From positions 1 to 48,067 of the forward strand of contig NZ_JADEWT010000038.1 of the NCBI RefSeq assembly GCF_015207505.1: a DNA stretch of 48,067 nucleotides, given 5' to 3'. The notes under the pieces were generated by a model. It searched no databases, was not told the origin of the DNA, and worked only from the letters and a program-made list of their open reading frames with translations. Below are positions 1-8,001 of this stretch, one piece after another. The stretch is from Tychonema sp. LEGE 06208. GTDB taxonomy: Bacteria; Cyanobacteriota; Cyanobacteriia; Cyanobacteriales; Microcoleaceae. Positions within the stretch are counted from its first letter, which is position 1; every line of letters starts with the position of its first letter. Position numbers and translations under genes: made by a program.

Positions 1-100
1 TTGTTAAGGGGGGGCTAAGACTCAATCAGGGGCTTGAGGAAGGATTCTTCCCTCCCCCCCTTAACAAGGGGGGGACTGAGGGGGGGTTCTCTGAAATACT
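1..100. repeat. G/C-run intergenic repeat with inverted TTAAC(AA)GGGGGG arms
   Basis: The stretch carries TTGTTAAGGGGGGG, a CCCTCCCCCCCTTAACAA run, then GGGGGGACTGAGGGGGG. The CCCCCTTAACAA and TTGTTAAGGGGG parts are inverted copies of each other. Elements of this look are common between genes in filamentous cyanobacteria. Here the element runs directly into the glycosyltransferase reading frame, which stays open through it. Confidence 0.6.
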
Positions 101-107
101 CGGAAAA

Positions 108-1121
108 TTGCACAGATTCGGTCAATTTGTGTTATCCGGGACACCTCCAAACCTGCTCTCAAGCTACTCTCAAGCAATGCAGAATTGGGCTGACGATTTG
201 GTAGCTGCAGGGAAATGCGATGCTGTTACCTGCGAACACAGCGTTAACGAGATTTACGTGCGTCCAGAATGGCGACAAAAACTGCTGACAGTGGTCAATA
301 TTCACAGTTCGGTTTGGGGAACTTGCAGGGAAATGTTAATCACCGGCACTTCCCAAAAACCTCTGCGCGATCGACTAAATTTGCCGCTACTCGCCCGCTA
401 CGAAAGACGCTACTGTGCCAAATTTTCCCGCATTGTCGCCACCACATCCACAGACAAGCAGCAACTCCTAGAATTGCTGTCGCCAGCGGGAAGACTCGGA
501 GAAAAACCAGATTTTTTTGTGCCTCCGATTGATGTCATTCCTAACGGCGTGGATTTGACAGAATTTCCGTACCGGTCGATCGATCCGGGAGGACACACCT
601 TAATCTTTGCAGGCGCAATGAACAATTTGCCCAATATTGACGCCGCCAGATTTCTCAGTTTGCAAATATTGCCTTCCTTGCAGCAGCGATATCCCGATGC
701 TACCCTCACTCTAGTCGGGGCTTCGCCAGTCCCGGAAGTGCTCGCCTTGGGGAAACTCCAAGGAATTCAAGTAGTAGGTCGGGTGCAAAGGGTGGCAGAA
801 TATTTGCATCAGGCTGCAGTTTGTGTGGTGCCGATGAGGATTGGTTTCGGGATTAAAAATAAAACTTTGGAGGCGATGGCTGCGGGAACTCCCGTGGTGG
901 CGAGCGATCGAGGTTTGGAGGGTTTAGCCCTCGGTGGCGGCCCACAACCGACAAGGGCCTTGCGGGCGAACAAAGTTCAGGAGTATGTTGAGGCGATTAC
1001 CAGTTTGTTTGAAAATCAGCAACAGCGACAGGAGTTGTCCGAAAGCGCGCGCGCCCTCGTTGAAAGTCAATACACCTGGGATATCATAGGTCGGCAGTAC
1101 GATCGACTATTGCAACTTTAA
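108..1121 (+). CDS. Glycosyltransferase family 4-like, N-terminally truncated
   Basis: This is a GT-B fold glycosyl transferase of the group 1 type, expected to move a sugar from a nucleotide-sugar donor onto a cell-surface glycan or lipid. The C-terminal donor-binding half is intact: VIPNGVD near residue 145, LIFAGAMNNLPN near 165, and the GFGIKNKTLEAMAAGTPVVAS block near 245-265 that carries the donor-contacting Glu. The N-terminal half is short. The usual opening strand and glycine-rich loop of about 80 residues are missing, and the first codon available is TTG. The same frame is open upstream to base 3 through a G/C-run repeat, with no ATG. Either the true start lies outside the window or the repeat replaced it. 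No obvious ribosome site precedes the TTG. Family is fairly sure; function of this copy is doubtful. Confidence 0.75.
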   Translation: MHRFGQFVLSGTPPNLLSSYSQAMQNWADDLVAAGKCDAVTCEHSVNEIYVRPEWRQKLLTVVNIHSSVWGTCREMLITGTSQKPLRDRLNLPLLARYERRYCAKFSRIVATTSTDKQQLLELLSPAGRLGEKPDFFVPPIDVIPNGVDLTEFPYRSIDPGGHTLIFAGAMNNLPNIDAARFLSLQILPSLQQRYPDATLTLVGASPVPEVLALGKLQGIQVVGRVQRVAEYLHQAAVCVVPMRIGFGIKNKTLEAMAAGTPVVASDRGLEGLALGGGPQPTRALRANKVQEYVEAITSLFENQQQRQELSESARALVESQYTWDIIGRQYDRLLQL

Positions 1122-1162
1122 ACTCGAAATTCTAAAATCTAAATTCTAAAATTGGACGGACG

Positions 1163-3082
1163 ATGGAACACAAAATTAACCCCTCGAAACGCCGAGTCAA
1201 ACCCCCAGAAAATTCAAAAGTTGCTCCTCCTCCTCCGACAAGACGCCGCCGCAATCGTCGCCCCAAAAAACTTCAAGACTCCCAGCTTCCCCTACTTCCT
1301 TCCCCAACTCGCGCCAGATATCCGTGGAAAAGACTCGTAGCTAATTTGACAGCCCTCGGCATCTTGTGCGGCTGTTCCGCTTTGATGGGAGGCGGCGCTT
1401 GGCTGAGTTACCAGCTAATTGTCGATCCCAACGGTAACAGGTTGGTCTCTCAGTTTGTCCCTGGATGGTCGCGCCTGCCTACCGGTAGCAGAGATTCGAT
1501 CCAAACTCTGGCTCAAATCAAAGCCAGCATCCGCAAATTGGGCTTCATAACCGGCGAACCCCTACCGCTTCCCGTCGATAAATCTGCAGATAATTCTATT
1601 GCCGATTTGCTGTTGCCGGTGATGGTAGAAAGGACAGTTAATGCTTCTACTGTTTGCAAAAATCCTTGCCGTCAAATTGTCGAACTTCGGGTGTACAAGC
1701 GGGTACAGCTTCCCGATCGCGATTCCGATCAAGAGCAGTATTTTCAGTTAGCAAGTTCTGTGAGTGTAGAAGGCCCTGCCGAATCTTTTGTGATGGCTTC
1801 TTTAGCTGACTCCCCGTCCGACAATCAAGCCTCCAATCAGTCGCTACCCCTAACAGAACTGCGCCGCTTTGACGGCAAGCCCCCCGCCGAAGGCATTTGG
1901 TTTAATGTCAGCGGTAAACTGGTGCGCGGCGACAAGAAAATTCCCTACGGACAAGTCATTCGCTACAACCCCAGCCAAAATCATTTAATCTCGCTGTTGG
2001 ATTGGGCGAGTGCGGCCGGACAACCGCCGAATTGGCAGCAAATTGTGAAGGGTTCAAATCCACAATTGGCGATCGACCAAACAGTTGGTTTAGAGCCGCA
2101 ATTTACCCTTTATCAAATTGGCCCGCGCAAATTTGTGCCGAACCCAGTTCAGTTAACTCCGATTTCTTTAGAAGAATTTGCCTTCAACGATCAGACTTAC
2201 AAAAACGGGCTGCGGCTCGCCAACAGCGGGCTGTGGTCTCCAGGATTAAATGTCATGCGTATTGCTAAGGGTAAAGCCGGCAAAAATTGGCCCGCACTCG
2301 CGCAAGCTCAACTAGAAACGATCGAATTTCACGCTAAAATTACTCGCGCTCAGGCGATCGCATCCTGGGCCAGTCCCGGCCAACAAGTGCTCGCAGAATT
2401 GATCGACGGCCGCTGGAGTGAAGCTTTGCAAGTATTTGAAGCCGATCCCAGCAACAGTCACGAAATTGCCACAACCCTCAAAAATGACGGCGGGCGGATT
2501 ATGAACCGCGTAGATGCCGCCTTGCGAGTCAATGCCGCGGACGGCGATGTCAAGGCTTGGGGCGCTCTAATTGTAGCCTCTCAAGACGGAACTCGCGAAG
2601 CGATGAATTGGCTCGACCAGCAATCAGATACCGACAGCGAAACTAGAAGTCGAATTCGGAATTTGGTCAATAAACTTGATGAAGCAGTTTCTCTCGCCCA
2701 AACTTTAGGAGACCACAAAAGTCAAATTATGGGTTCTGCTACATTAATTAACAATATCAACCCCGCTGACTGGCTAGAACCCGCAGCCAAAAGCGGGTTA
2801 AAATTGACCCCAGAACAAGTTTGGTATCAGGTGCAAGTAGCAAGTTTTTACGACGGCATCCGCTGGGTTAATTCGCCCTTTGCAGATGTAGAAGTGCGCT
2901 CTTTTCCCGATACTCAAATTAAATGGCTCTGGGGGCGGCTGGGCTTGCAGGCTGACCCCAAGATTAAAATTGAGGTAGCGATGGCTAACGGTCAACAAAG
3001 AGTCGCTGTCGGAACGGTGAAAGCCGTGCAGATTCAAGACGGAAGTCTGCGCTTGCTGGCGGCCGTTGACAAGCGATCGTAA
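1163..3082 (+). CDS. Membrane-anchored conserved cyanobacterial protein of unknown function
   Basis: I do not recognise a family. The first 55 residues are Pro/Arg/Lys-rich and should lie in the cytoplasm, followed by a single membrane span at about residues 58-84, so the remaining 550 residues would face the periplasm. The large domain has mixed alpha/beta character and contains two cysteines close together (about 172 and 176) that could form a disulfide. The last 70 residues look like a beta-rich domain ending in a VAVGTVKAVQIQDGSLRLL stretch. ATG 1163 gives the only plausible start. The gene follows the glycosyltransferase by 41 bases on the same strand, so they could share a transcript. 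An envelope role is inference only. Confidence 0.7.
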   Translation: MEHKINPSKRRVKPPENSKVAPPPPTRRRRNRRPKKLQDSQLPLLPSPTRARYPWKRLVANLTALGILCGCSALMGGGAWLSYQLIVDPNGNRLVSQFVPGWSRLPTGSRDSIQTLAQIKASIRKLGFITGEPLPLPVDKSADNSIADLLLPVMVERTVNASTVCKNPCRQIVELRVYKRVQLPDRDSDQEQYFQLASSVSVEGPAESFVMASLADSPSDNQASNQSLPLTELRRFDGKPPAEGIWFNVSGKLVRGDKKIPYGQVIRYNPSQNHLISLLDWASAAGQPPNWQQIVKGSNPQLAIDQTVGLEPQFTLYQIGPRKFVPNPVQLTPISLEEFAFNDQTYKNGLRLANSGLWSPGLNVMRIAKGKAGKNWPALAQAQLETIEFHAKITRAQAIASWASPGQQVLAELIDGRWSEALQVFEADPSNSHEIATTLKNDGGRIMNRVDAALRVNAADGDVKAWGALIVASQDGTREAMNWLDQQSDTDSETRSRIRNLVNKLDEAVSLAQTLGDHKSQIMGSATLINNINPADWLEPAAKSGLKLTPEQVWYQVQVASFYDGIRWVNSPFADVEVRSFPDTQIKWLWGRLGLQADPKIKIEVAMANGQQRVAVGTVKAVQIQDGSLRLLAAVDKRS

Positions 3083-3169
3083 TCAGGCAAAAAGCATTCT
3101 GCAGGGAAACAATTTAAGACACACTCTTGATATCATGTCCCATCGATTGGCAACAATAAGATGTAGTTC

Positions 3170-3280
3170 GTAAAGATCTGGTTCCTAGTGCGGACTTTAG
3201 TCCGCTCTTAAACTGCGAACATTAGTCCGCACTACGAACTGTAAAGATCTGGTTCGTAGTGCGGACTTTAGTCCGCTCTT
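3170..3280. repeat. Two direct copies of a TAGTGCGGACTTTAGTCCGC element plus an inverted piece
   Basis: A 40-base unit at 3170-3209 recurs at 3241-3280 with one mismatch. Between them, 3214-3239 carries an inverted piece (AGTCCGCACTACGAAC). The core GCGGACTTTAGTCCGC is itself near palindromic. Related copies (AGGACTTTAGTCCT) lie at about 29700-29835, 30280-30345 and 27930-27975. It is a dispersed intergenic family, not coding. Confidence 0.75.
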
Positions 3281-3373
3281 TTGTCCCAATCCCCGATCAA
3301 TTTCGGAAAAAAATACAGAGAGCAATTTTCTTAATTCAATTTACACAACTCGCGCCAACAACAGCCAGAGATA

Positions 3374-3520
3374 TTACATCCCGCCCTTTTTAGAAAGTGC
3401 TGCAATCATCTGTTGCTTCACAGCTTTCGCCCAAAGCTCAAACTCCACACTGTTGATGCTGTTAACTTTCACTTCCTCAGCAGGCTGATGTGGGGCTTCC
3501 TTATGTACTGTAGTCTCCAT
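3374..3520 (-). CDS. Small 48-residue hypothetical protein
   Basis: A short frame starts METTVHKEAP and ends LSKKGGM. It has a good ribosome site, AGAGGAAAAAAG, directly before the ATG. The middle, FELWAKAVKQQMIAAL, is a clear amphipathic helix, and there is no membrane segment. The frame is stop-free from its start to TAA in an AT-rich stretch that otherwise has many stops, which argues for a real gene. I do not recognise a family. The next minus-strand item downstream is outside this transcript, and the uracil phosphoribosyltransferase remnant lies upstream on the same strand. Confidence 0.5.
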   Translation of the reverse strand: METTVHKEAPHQPAEEVKVNSINSVEFELWAKAVKQQMIAALSKKGGM

Positions 3521-3844
3521 TCTTTTTTCCTCTTACAAAAAATGTTAATAGTCGATCGCCAGCGATTAGCATCATACATCTATTTTATCTACTAACTCCT
3601 GCCATTAGTTACACTAAAGGCATAAATTTTAATGATCAAATGCAGTAAATACATATAGACAATGCAATTTATGAATTCCCTCTCAAAAACCATACAAATA
3701 TTGCTACATATAGATTTTCCCTGACATTAAAACTTTATAAATTACATTGTATAACAGAATCAAAGTAATACTTGTGTGAGTAAAGTTATTTTACAATGAA
3801 TGTATTGGTATATACAGCAGAAAATAATTTGATTCAATTGAAAT
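3521..3844. other. AT-rich stretch without a gene
   Basis: About 320 bases of AT-rich sequence with many stops in all frames. Apart from the ribosome site of the 48-residue protein at its left edge, I see no gene, RNA or repeat here. Confidence 0.5.
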
Positions 3845-4216
3845 AGTGCCGTAAAGCCGTAGCGTAGCGGGGTGTAAGCCATCGCCCGCAGGGACGAGTC
3901 CCGGTACAATATAATTGCGATCGTCCAAACGCTCATCAACAGCAGCCGCATAAATCTGCACGTCAGAGTGCTGTTGATGAAGGTATTCAACTCGCTCCGG
4001 CGCAGCCAGCCAGCACAAAAACTTAATAGACTTCGGATTAACTTATTTAAGCCGATCCGCAGCAGCCACTGCTGAGTTACCAGCAGCCAGCATCCCATCG
4101 ACAATTAAAACATCTCGCGGTTCGATATCCTGGGGAACTTTGACATAATACTCGATCGCCACCTGAGTAGTGCGATCGCGGTACAAACCAATAGACTTGA
4201 ATGGCAAAAATTGCAA
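3845..4216 (-). pseudogene. upp: Uracil phosphoribosyltransferase remnant (upp / URC6-like)
   Basis: Read on the minus strand in one frame, the stretch matches the C-terminal half of UPRT. It shows IGLYRDRTTQVAIEYYVKVP, then DVLIVDGMLAAGNSAVAAADRL (PRPP loop, usually DPMLATGGSA). An in-frame TAA follows at 4045-4043, then the clear C-terminal block [34 protein letters not shown]. The intact enzyme makes UMP from uracil and PRPP. The N-terminal half is missing: similarity ends at a dispersed repeat (4231-4273). The final uracil-binding GLGDAGDRLFGT is disrupted by about ten extra codons made of a second repeat sequence (TGCGGGCGATGGCTTACACC). The gene is therefore dead in three places. It sits next to URC4/URC1, where an active copy would be expected. 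Confidence 0.85.
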
Positions 4217-4230
4217 AACACCTTGAAATT

Positions 4231-4273
4231 ATCTGCGTCAATCGGTGTTGCATCAGCCCGATATCTGCGGTTT
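4231..4273. repeat. Dispersed repeat ATCTGCGTC-ATC-GTGTTGCATC
   Basis: This 43-base unit begins ATCTGCGTCAATCGGTGTTG and ends ATATCTGCGG. A second copy with a few mismatches is at 20774-20815. It marks the exact point where the uracil phosphoribosyltransferase similarity stops, so insertion or recombination at this repeat may have removed the N-terminal half. Confidence 0.65.
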
Positions 4274-4649
4274 CTCTGAAGATAATTATCATCTTCTGAA
4301 TCTGCCGGAAAATACGAATATCGTCACATTTTCCTCCTTCGCCACTAGCAGACAGAGCCTTTTACTACAAATCCAGCAGTTCTAATTCCCGAATTAAAGC
4401 ATCTTTTCTCAGCCAATAGCAAAGGCATATAATTCGTCGTCCAACAAATACCTCCTAGCGCAGCGCCGACCAAAAAATCAGAACTTTGTTCCCCACAAAG
4501 CCTAAAAAAAAGATGAATATTATTCCCTCAAATCTTCCGGAACACTCTTTGAAGGAAATGAATCTTAGAAAGTATCAGGACACAACAAGCATTAATACAT
4601 AAATTAATGCTACTCGAAAAAGCCGAGCTAAATACAGATATCTAGCTCT

Positions 4650-4671
4650 CAGTCAGAAACTGACTGCCTTT
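4650..4671 (+). terminator. Hairpin with short T tract
   Basis: Perfect 7-bp stem CAGTCAG/CTGACTG with a 3-base loop, followed by CCTTTT. No gene ends just upstream on the plus strand, so it may instead act in the leader of the DUF4360 transcript. Confidence 0.3.
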
Positions 4672-4771
4672 TCAGTAAAGGCTTGCCATCTCCTAAATAG
4701 AAAGGCATCGCCTCAATATTCCTTGAATTTTTCAGAGTTGTCCTAACAAAAAAACCTTAAGGAGAACATCC

Positions 4772-5344
4772 ATGAAATTTGCAAAACTCTTGCTGGCGAC
4801 AGCATTAATGGCCGCTTCTATCAGCCCCGCCTTGGCAAATCCTGCAGTTCAAATATTAGGAGCCAGCTACGGCGGTAGCGGCTGCCCAGACCGCTCCGCC
4901 AGCGTCAGCGTCAGCCCCGACGGTCAAGAACTCACCATCCTATTTGATAAGTTTGCAGCCCAAGGAAATGTCTCAACAGAAACCCGGAAAAGCTGCAATC
5001 TGAGCATTCCCATCAAAGTACCCCAAGGCTTCCAAATTTCTATCTACGATGCTGATTATCGCGGCTACATTGCTCCTAAAACCACAGGAAACCTGCGAGC
5101 AGAATACTTTTTTGCGGGAACCCGCGGCCCAGTTTTTAATCGGAATTTAAGCGGCGAAACTAACTACAACGTTCGAGATAGTTTAGCCACTGTAGCTAAT
5201 GTTTGGTCTCGCTGCGGCGACAGTGTAAATATGCGAGTAAATGCTGCGATGACAGCCCGCGGTGCCGGCATGGCAACCGTTGACTCCTTCGATTTAGCTC
5301 ATCGCGGTTTAGTGTATCACGTCAAATATCGCACTTGCAAATAA
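4772..5344 (+). CDS. Secreted DUF4360 protein
   Basis: A Sec signal peptide spans residues 1-22 (MKFAKLLLATALMAASISPALA, cut after ALA). The mature part fits the DUF4360 family: QILGASYGGSGCPDRSA near the start, SCNLSIPIKVPQGF in the middle, and SRCGD and YRTC at the end. Four cysteines in the mature part suggest two disulfides. Length (190 aa) is normal for the family, whose role is unknown. The start is fixed by AAGGAG at 4759-4764. A hairpin terminator follows the stop. Probably a single-gene transcript exporting a small extracellular or periplasmic protein. Confidence 0.88.
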   Translation: MKFAKLLLATALMAASISPALANPAVQILGASYGGSGCPDRSASVSVSPDGQELTILFDKFAAQGNVSTETRKSCNLSIPIKVPQGFQISIYDADYRGYIAPKTTGNLRAEYFFAGTRGPVFNRNLSGETNYNVRDSLATVANVWSRCGDSVNMRVNAAMTARGAGMATVDSFDLAHRGLVYHVKYRTCK

Positions 5345-5376
5345 GCAGAAACACTAAAAAACAGATAACACTGATG

Positions 5377-5405
5377 ACCCGGATTCTTTACGAAACCGGG
5401 TTTTT
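5377..5405 (+). terminator. Rho-independent terminator of the DUF4360 gene
   Basis: ACCCGG at 5377-5382 pairs with CCGGGT at 5396-5401 around a loop, followed by TTTTT. The right arm GAAACCGGGTTTTT also belongs to a repeat family found elsewhere in the window. Confidence 0.6.
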
Positions 5406-5449
5406 CAATGCTCTAATTGTATCAATTCCGGTTGTACCGAAATGATATA

Positions 5450-5545
5450 GAGGAAACGGCAGTGCCGTTTCCCTACGTCAGATTAATTGTAGGGAAACGG
5501 CACTGCCGTGTCCTAATTTCTTATGATACTGCCGTGTCCTAATTT
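5450..5545. repeat. ACGGCAGTGCCGT palindromic repeat cluster
   Basis: GGAAACGGCAGTGCCGTTTCC and GGGAAACGGCACTGCCGTGTCC occur here, with a partial third (ACTGCCGTGTCCTAATTTC occurs twice in tandem). One more copy (ACACGGCAGTGCCGTGTCCC) lies at about 40480-40500. The core is a perfect palindrome, so this is a dispersed intergenic element. Confidence 0.7.
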
Positions 5546-5553
5546 CGGCTTAT

Positions 5554-6825
5554 TTAAAACACAGTCCCGTCACTTTCAATCCGAATTGGCGGCACTCCAC
5601 CGACTCTCAATTCCCCGGCAATTTTTCGCCCCGCCGCCCAAGTTCCCCCTTGCAAAATCTTCACCAGGGGCAATTCTGTTGCACTCAAATGCAGCTTTTT
5701 TCGCATAGTTGCGGCAATCTTATCTAAAAGAATCACAGTTAGCGATCGCCATTCCACTATAACTTCCGAACCGGGCAAATAACTACGATCGCCAACAGCC
5801 GCATCTTTTACCCGCAGCAGCCCGACATCCAAACACAAACCACCGTTGCGATACTCCGCCAAACCCGTTAACTCATCCAATCCGGCGACTTCTAAACCCA
5901 GTTGTTGCAGCGGTTCCAACAGCGAATAAGTCAACCACTGCGAGAGTTTGTGAAACGGCACAAAGTTATCTCCAAAATTTTCTCCCGCCAAAGCTGAATG
6001 CCGCCAAACATCCCCTAAATTAACCCCACCAATGGCATATCTTCCCGGCCAAATCTCCTCAAAACCTGTCAAAACAGCATTCAATACTTCAGAAGCATTC
6101 ACAGTTTTGACTCCAGAAACCCGATTGTCGAGCAAGTATTGTACCAAATTGCCGGGACGCGGGTTTTCGCTACCAAATAATAATCGATGCTGGCAAATCG
6201 CCTTCCCCAAACGCTGCAACAATTCTAATCTGCCGCTTAAACCAACTAGCGGATTGTCTCGACTTACCTGAAATCCCGCAGCTAAGGTTTCTAGTTTTAA
6301 TTGAGAAAGCCCCCGCGAATCAGCAGAAAAAGGAAAATCAGGATTGCTGGAAAAAACACCTTGACAAAACATCCGAAAACTGGCTATTGCTAACCCTTCT
6401 GAACGGCGGTAAATTTGTCCTGTTTCTGGTTCGCAATACTGCCAATCTGCACCGGCACCGGCATCAAGCAAAACGCTGACAATTGCTAAATCAAACTTGA
6501 TCTTAGCTTGTTCTATGGGTGAAAATTCTGTTAAAGCTGCATCTAATTCGGCTAGTCGCGGCAGGTTGCCGGCTTCAAAATGCCGCCAGCGACTGTGAAA
6601 GGGAATGTTAAAATCGGGATACTGTTGGCGAGTTGTCTCGATTACATAATTGGCTGCTTTGTCGAGTTGGGATAAATCGACGCGGAAGTAGGGTAGTTTA
6701 TTTTCGGAGGCTAAATTAAAAAGCCGTGAAGCGAAGCTATCCCGAAGGGAATCGCACTTTTGGCGAATCGCAGCCGGCGTTCTCAGATATTGTACAGTTT
6801 CTAGTTCAAGTTTGCTCAACTTCAT
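5554..6825 (-). CDS. URC4/Urg3 family protein (DUF1688), uracil catabolism
   Basis: A DUF1688 protein of 423 residues, the usual length. The family is URC4 in Lachancea kluyveri and urg3 in fission yeast, needed for the URC route of uracil breakdown; its exact reaction is not settled. Family features visible include YLRTPAAIRQKC near the start, SRWRHFEAG, LLDAGAGADWQY, SEGLAIASFRMF, RPGNLVQYLL, GVNLGDVWRH, and VPFHKLSQWLTYSLLEPL. The start is taken at the ATG that overlaps the upstream cyclase stop as ATGA (6825-6822). An ATG four codons earlier (6837) is possible but gives a longer overlap. It is the last gene of the minus-strand operon URC1-cyclase-URC4. A uracil phosphoribosyltransferase pseudogene lies downstream on the same strand. 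Confidence 0.9.
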   Translation of the reverse strand: MKLSKLELETVQYLRTPAAIRQKCDSLRDSFASRLFNLASENKLPYFRVDLSQLDKAANYVIETTRQQYPDFNIPFHSRWRHFEAGNLPRLAELDAALTEFSPIEQAKIKFDLAIVSVLLDAGAGADWQYCEPETGQIYRRSEGLAIASFRMFCQGVFSSNPDFPFSADSRGLSQLKLETLAAGFQVSRDNPLVGLSGRLELLQRLGKAICQHRLLFGSENPRPGNLVQYLLDNRVSGVKTVNASEVLNAVLTGFEEIWPGRYAIGGVNLGDVWRHSALAGENFGDNFVPFHKLSQWLTYSLLEPLQQLGLEVAGLDELTGLAEYRNGGLCLDVGLLRVKDAAVGDRSYLPGSEVIVEWRSLTVILLDKIAATMRKKLHLSATELPLVKILQGGTWAAGRKIAGELRVGGVPPIRIESDGTVF

Positions 6826-7904
6826 ACAATCAAACACCGATAAACATCGTTTTCTTGAAAAAAGTCAAACTGACTGTAATCTAAAAGATTATCTAAAATC
6901 GCATTTTTATCGATTTTGATCAGCTTGTACTCCCACTTTGAGCCGCTGACTTCGCGTTTTATTCGGTCGGAAACTATCACCGAATTTTTGTCAGTAGCCG
7001 GAGATATTATTTTACTTAAATCTTCCAGCCTGTCGGCGATGTTAATATCTTTTCCGTAAGTGCAAGACCGAAATATATACAAATTTCCTTTAGTAATTCC
7101 TACCGACAAGCCGCAAGGTATTTGATTGCCACGAATAAACAGTTTCCAATTCTCGCACAAACTTTCCATTGCCGCTAAGGCTGAGTGAGCTTCCTGGAAA
7201 GTTAACAAGTGCGAATCACCAACAATACTCCGAATTGTGCCGCCGTATTCTTCACAAATTGTTTTTTCAAAGTTATCGAACTTAGTCAGTAAATATTCAA
7301 CATCTTTAATAGAATTAGATTCTTGATAAGCAATAAAACCTCTCAAATCAGCTTTGATTATTGCTTGATTTTCTACTATTCGCGTTTTGTGACTTTGGTC
7401 AACTTTGTAAACTTTTTCAGGTTCGCTCATCCCTTTCAAAGAAAACTCATTCACAAAAGATGTTTGCACTTCTGCTTTGTTGAGGGCCAGCCATGCTGCT
7501 TGGGACAAATATATTTCATCCGGCGGAGTTACTGATTCTATCCGCGCTGTTAAATTTACTGTATCGCCAAAGATATCTTTATCTTGGTGCAAGACATCTC
7601 CTAGGGTAATCGACACGCGAATAGCCAATCGTTCATCGTTCGATTTACTAGATTGTTCAGCTCTCAATTCTTGCTGCATTTCTATGGCTGCCATCGCCGC
7701 TGCGGTAACGCTGGGAAAAATCATCCAAAATGAATCACCTTCCCCTTTAATCATGCTGCCTTCATTTCTGATAGTAATATCTGAAATAAAATTTTTATGC
7801 TCGTTTAACAAACTACTTAATTCGGACTGAGATAACTTTTTGACTCGGACGGTATATCCGCAAATATCTGTTTTTACGATAACAGTAGAACGCAAATTAG
7901 CCAT
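6822..7904 (-). CDS. Class III nucleotide cyclase with two tandem cyclase domains
   Basis: Two class III cyclase domains lie in one soluble 360-aa chain. Domain 1 (about 5-165) has every catalytic residue of an adenylate cyclase: metal Asp13 (KTDICGYT) and Asp57 (KGEGDSFW), purine-selecting Lys53 and Asp110 (DIFGDTVN), and transition-state Asn117 and Arg121 (NLTAR). Domain 2 (about 180-350) keeps Asp186, Asp230, Asn288 and Arg292, but has Ser226 and Cys281 at the two purine-selecting positions. The product is most likely cAMP, made either by a domain 1 homodimer or at one site of a domain 1-domain 2 pair. No receptor, membrane or sensor domain is fused. The gene lies between URC1 and URC4 and its stop overlaps the URC4 start by four bases, so the two should be co-translated. 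A link between uracil breakdown and a cyclic nucleotide is inference. Confidence 0.87.
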   Translation of the reverse strand: MANLRSTVIVKTDICGYTVRVKKLSQSELSSLLNEHKNFISDITIRNEGSMIKGEGDSFWMIFPSVTAAAMAAIEMQQELRAEQSSKSNDERLAIRVSITLGDVLHQDKDIFGDTVNLTARIESVTPPDEIYLSQAAWLALNKAEVQTSFVNEFSLKGMSEPEKVYKVDQSHKTRIVENQAIIKADLRGFIAYQESNSIKDVEYLLTKFDNFEKTICEEYGGTIRSIVGDSHLLTFQEAHSALAAMESLCENWKLFIRGNQIPCGLSVGITKGNLYIFRSCTYGKDINIADRLEDLSKIISPATDKNSVIVSDRIKREVSGSKWEYKLIKIDKNAILDNLLDYSQFDFFQENDVYRCLIV

Positions 7905-7948
7905 AACCTACCCTGACCGATCAAAGACCAGCAATAAATTTTATTTGG

Positions 7949-7988
7949 CAAAGACGCGATTGTTCGCGCCCGATTGTTCGCGTCTTTG
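7949..7988 (-). promoter_or_regulatory. Hairpin between URC1 and the cyclase gene
   Basis: CAAAGACGCG (7949-7958) pairs with CGCGTCTTTG (7979-7988). The loop region contains the tandem words CGATTGTTCGCG. There is no long T run, so it may slow or partly stop transcription, or mark an RNA-processing site between the two minus-strand genes. Confidence 0.4.
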
Positions 7989-8001
7989 GCCTGTCAATCT
8001 C

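Larger units (their letters stand above)
4217..4771. other. Gene-free stretch upstream of the DUF4360 gene
   Basis: The left edge (4231-4273) is a dispersed repeat also found at 20774-20815. A perfect hairpin, CAGTCAG-AAA-CTGACTG followed by CCTTTT, lies at 4650-4670. The remainder shows only short broken frames. A promoter for the secreted DUF4360 protein must lie near the right end, but no clear -35/-10 pair can be fixed by eye. Confidence 0.5.

Noticed and set aside
3413..3595. Plus-strand frame of 60 residues
   Set aside because: It is antisense to the 48-residue minus-strand gene, which has the better ribosome site and composition.
4300..4500. Possible second decayed gene on the minus strand
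   Set aside because: Short frames give only vague likeness to PIN-type proteins; too weak to name.
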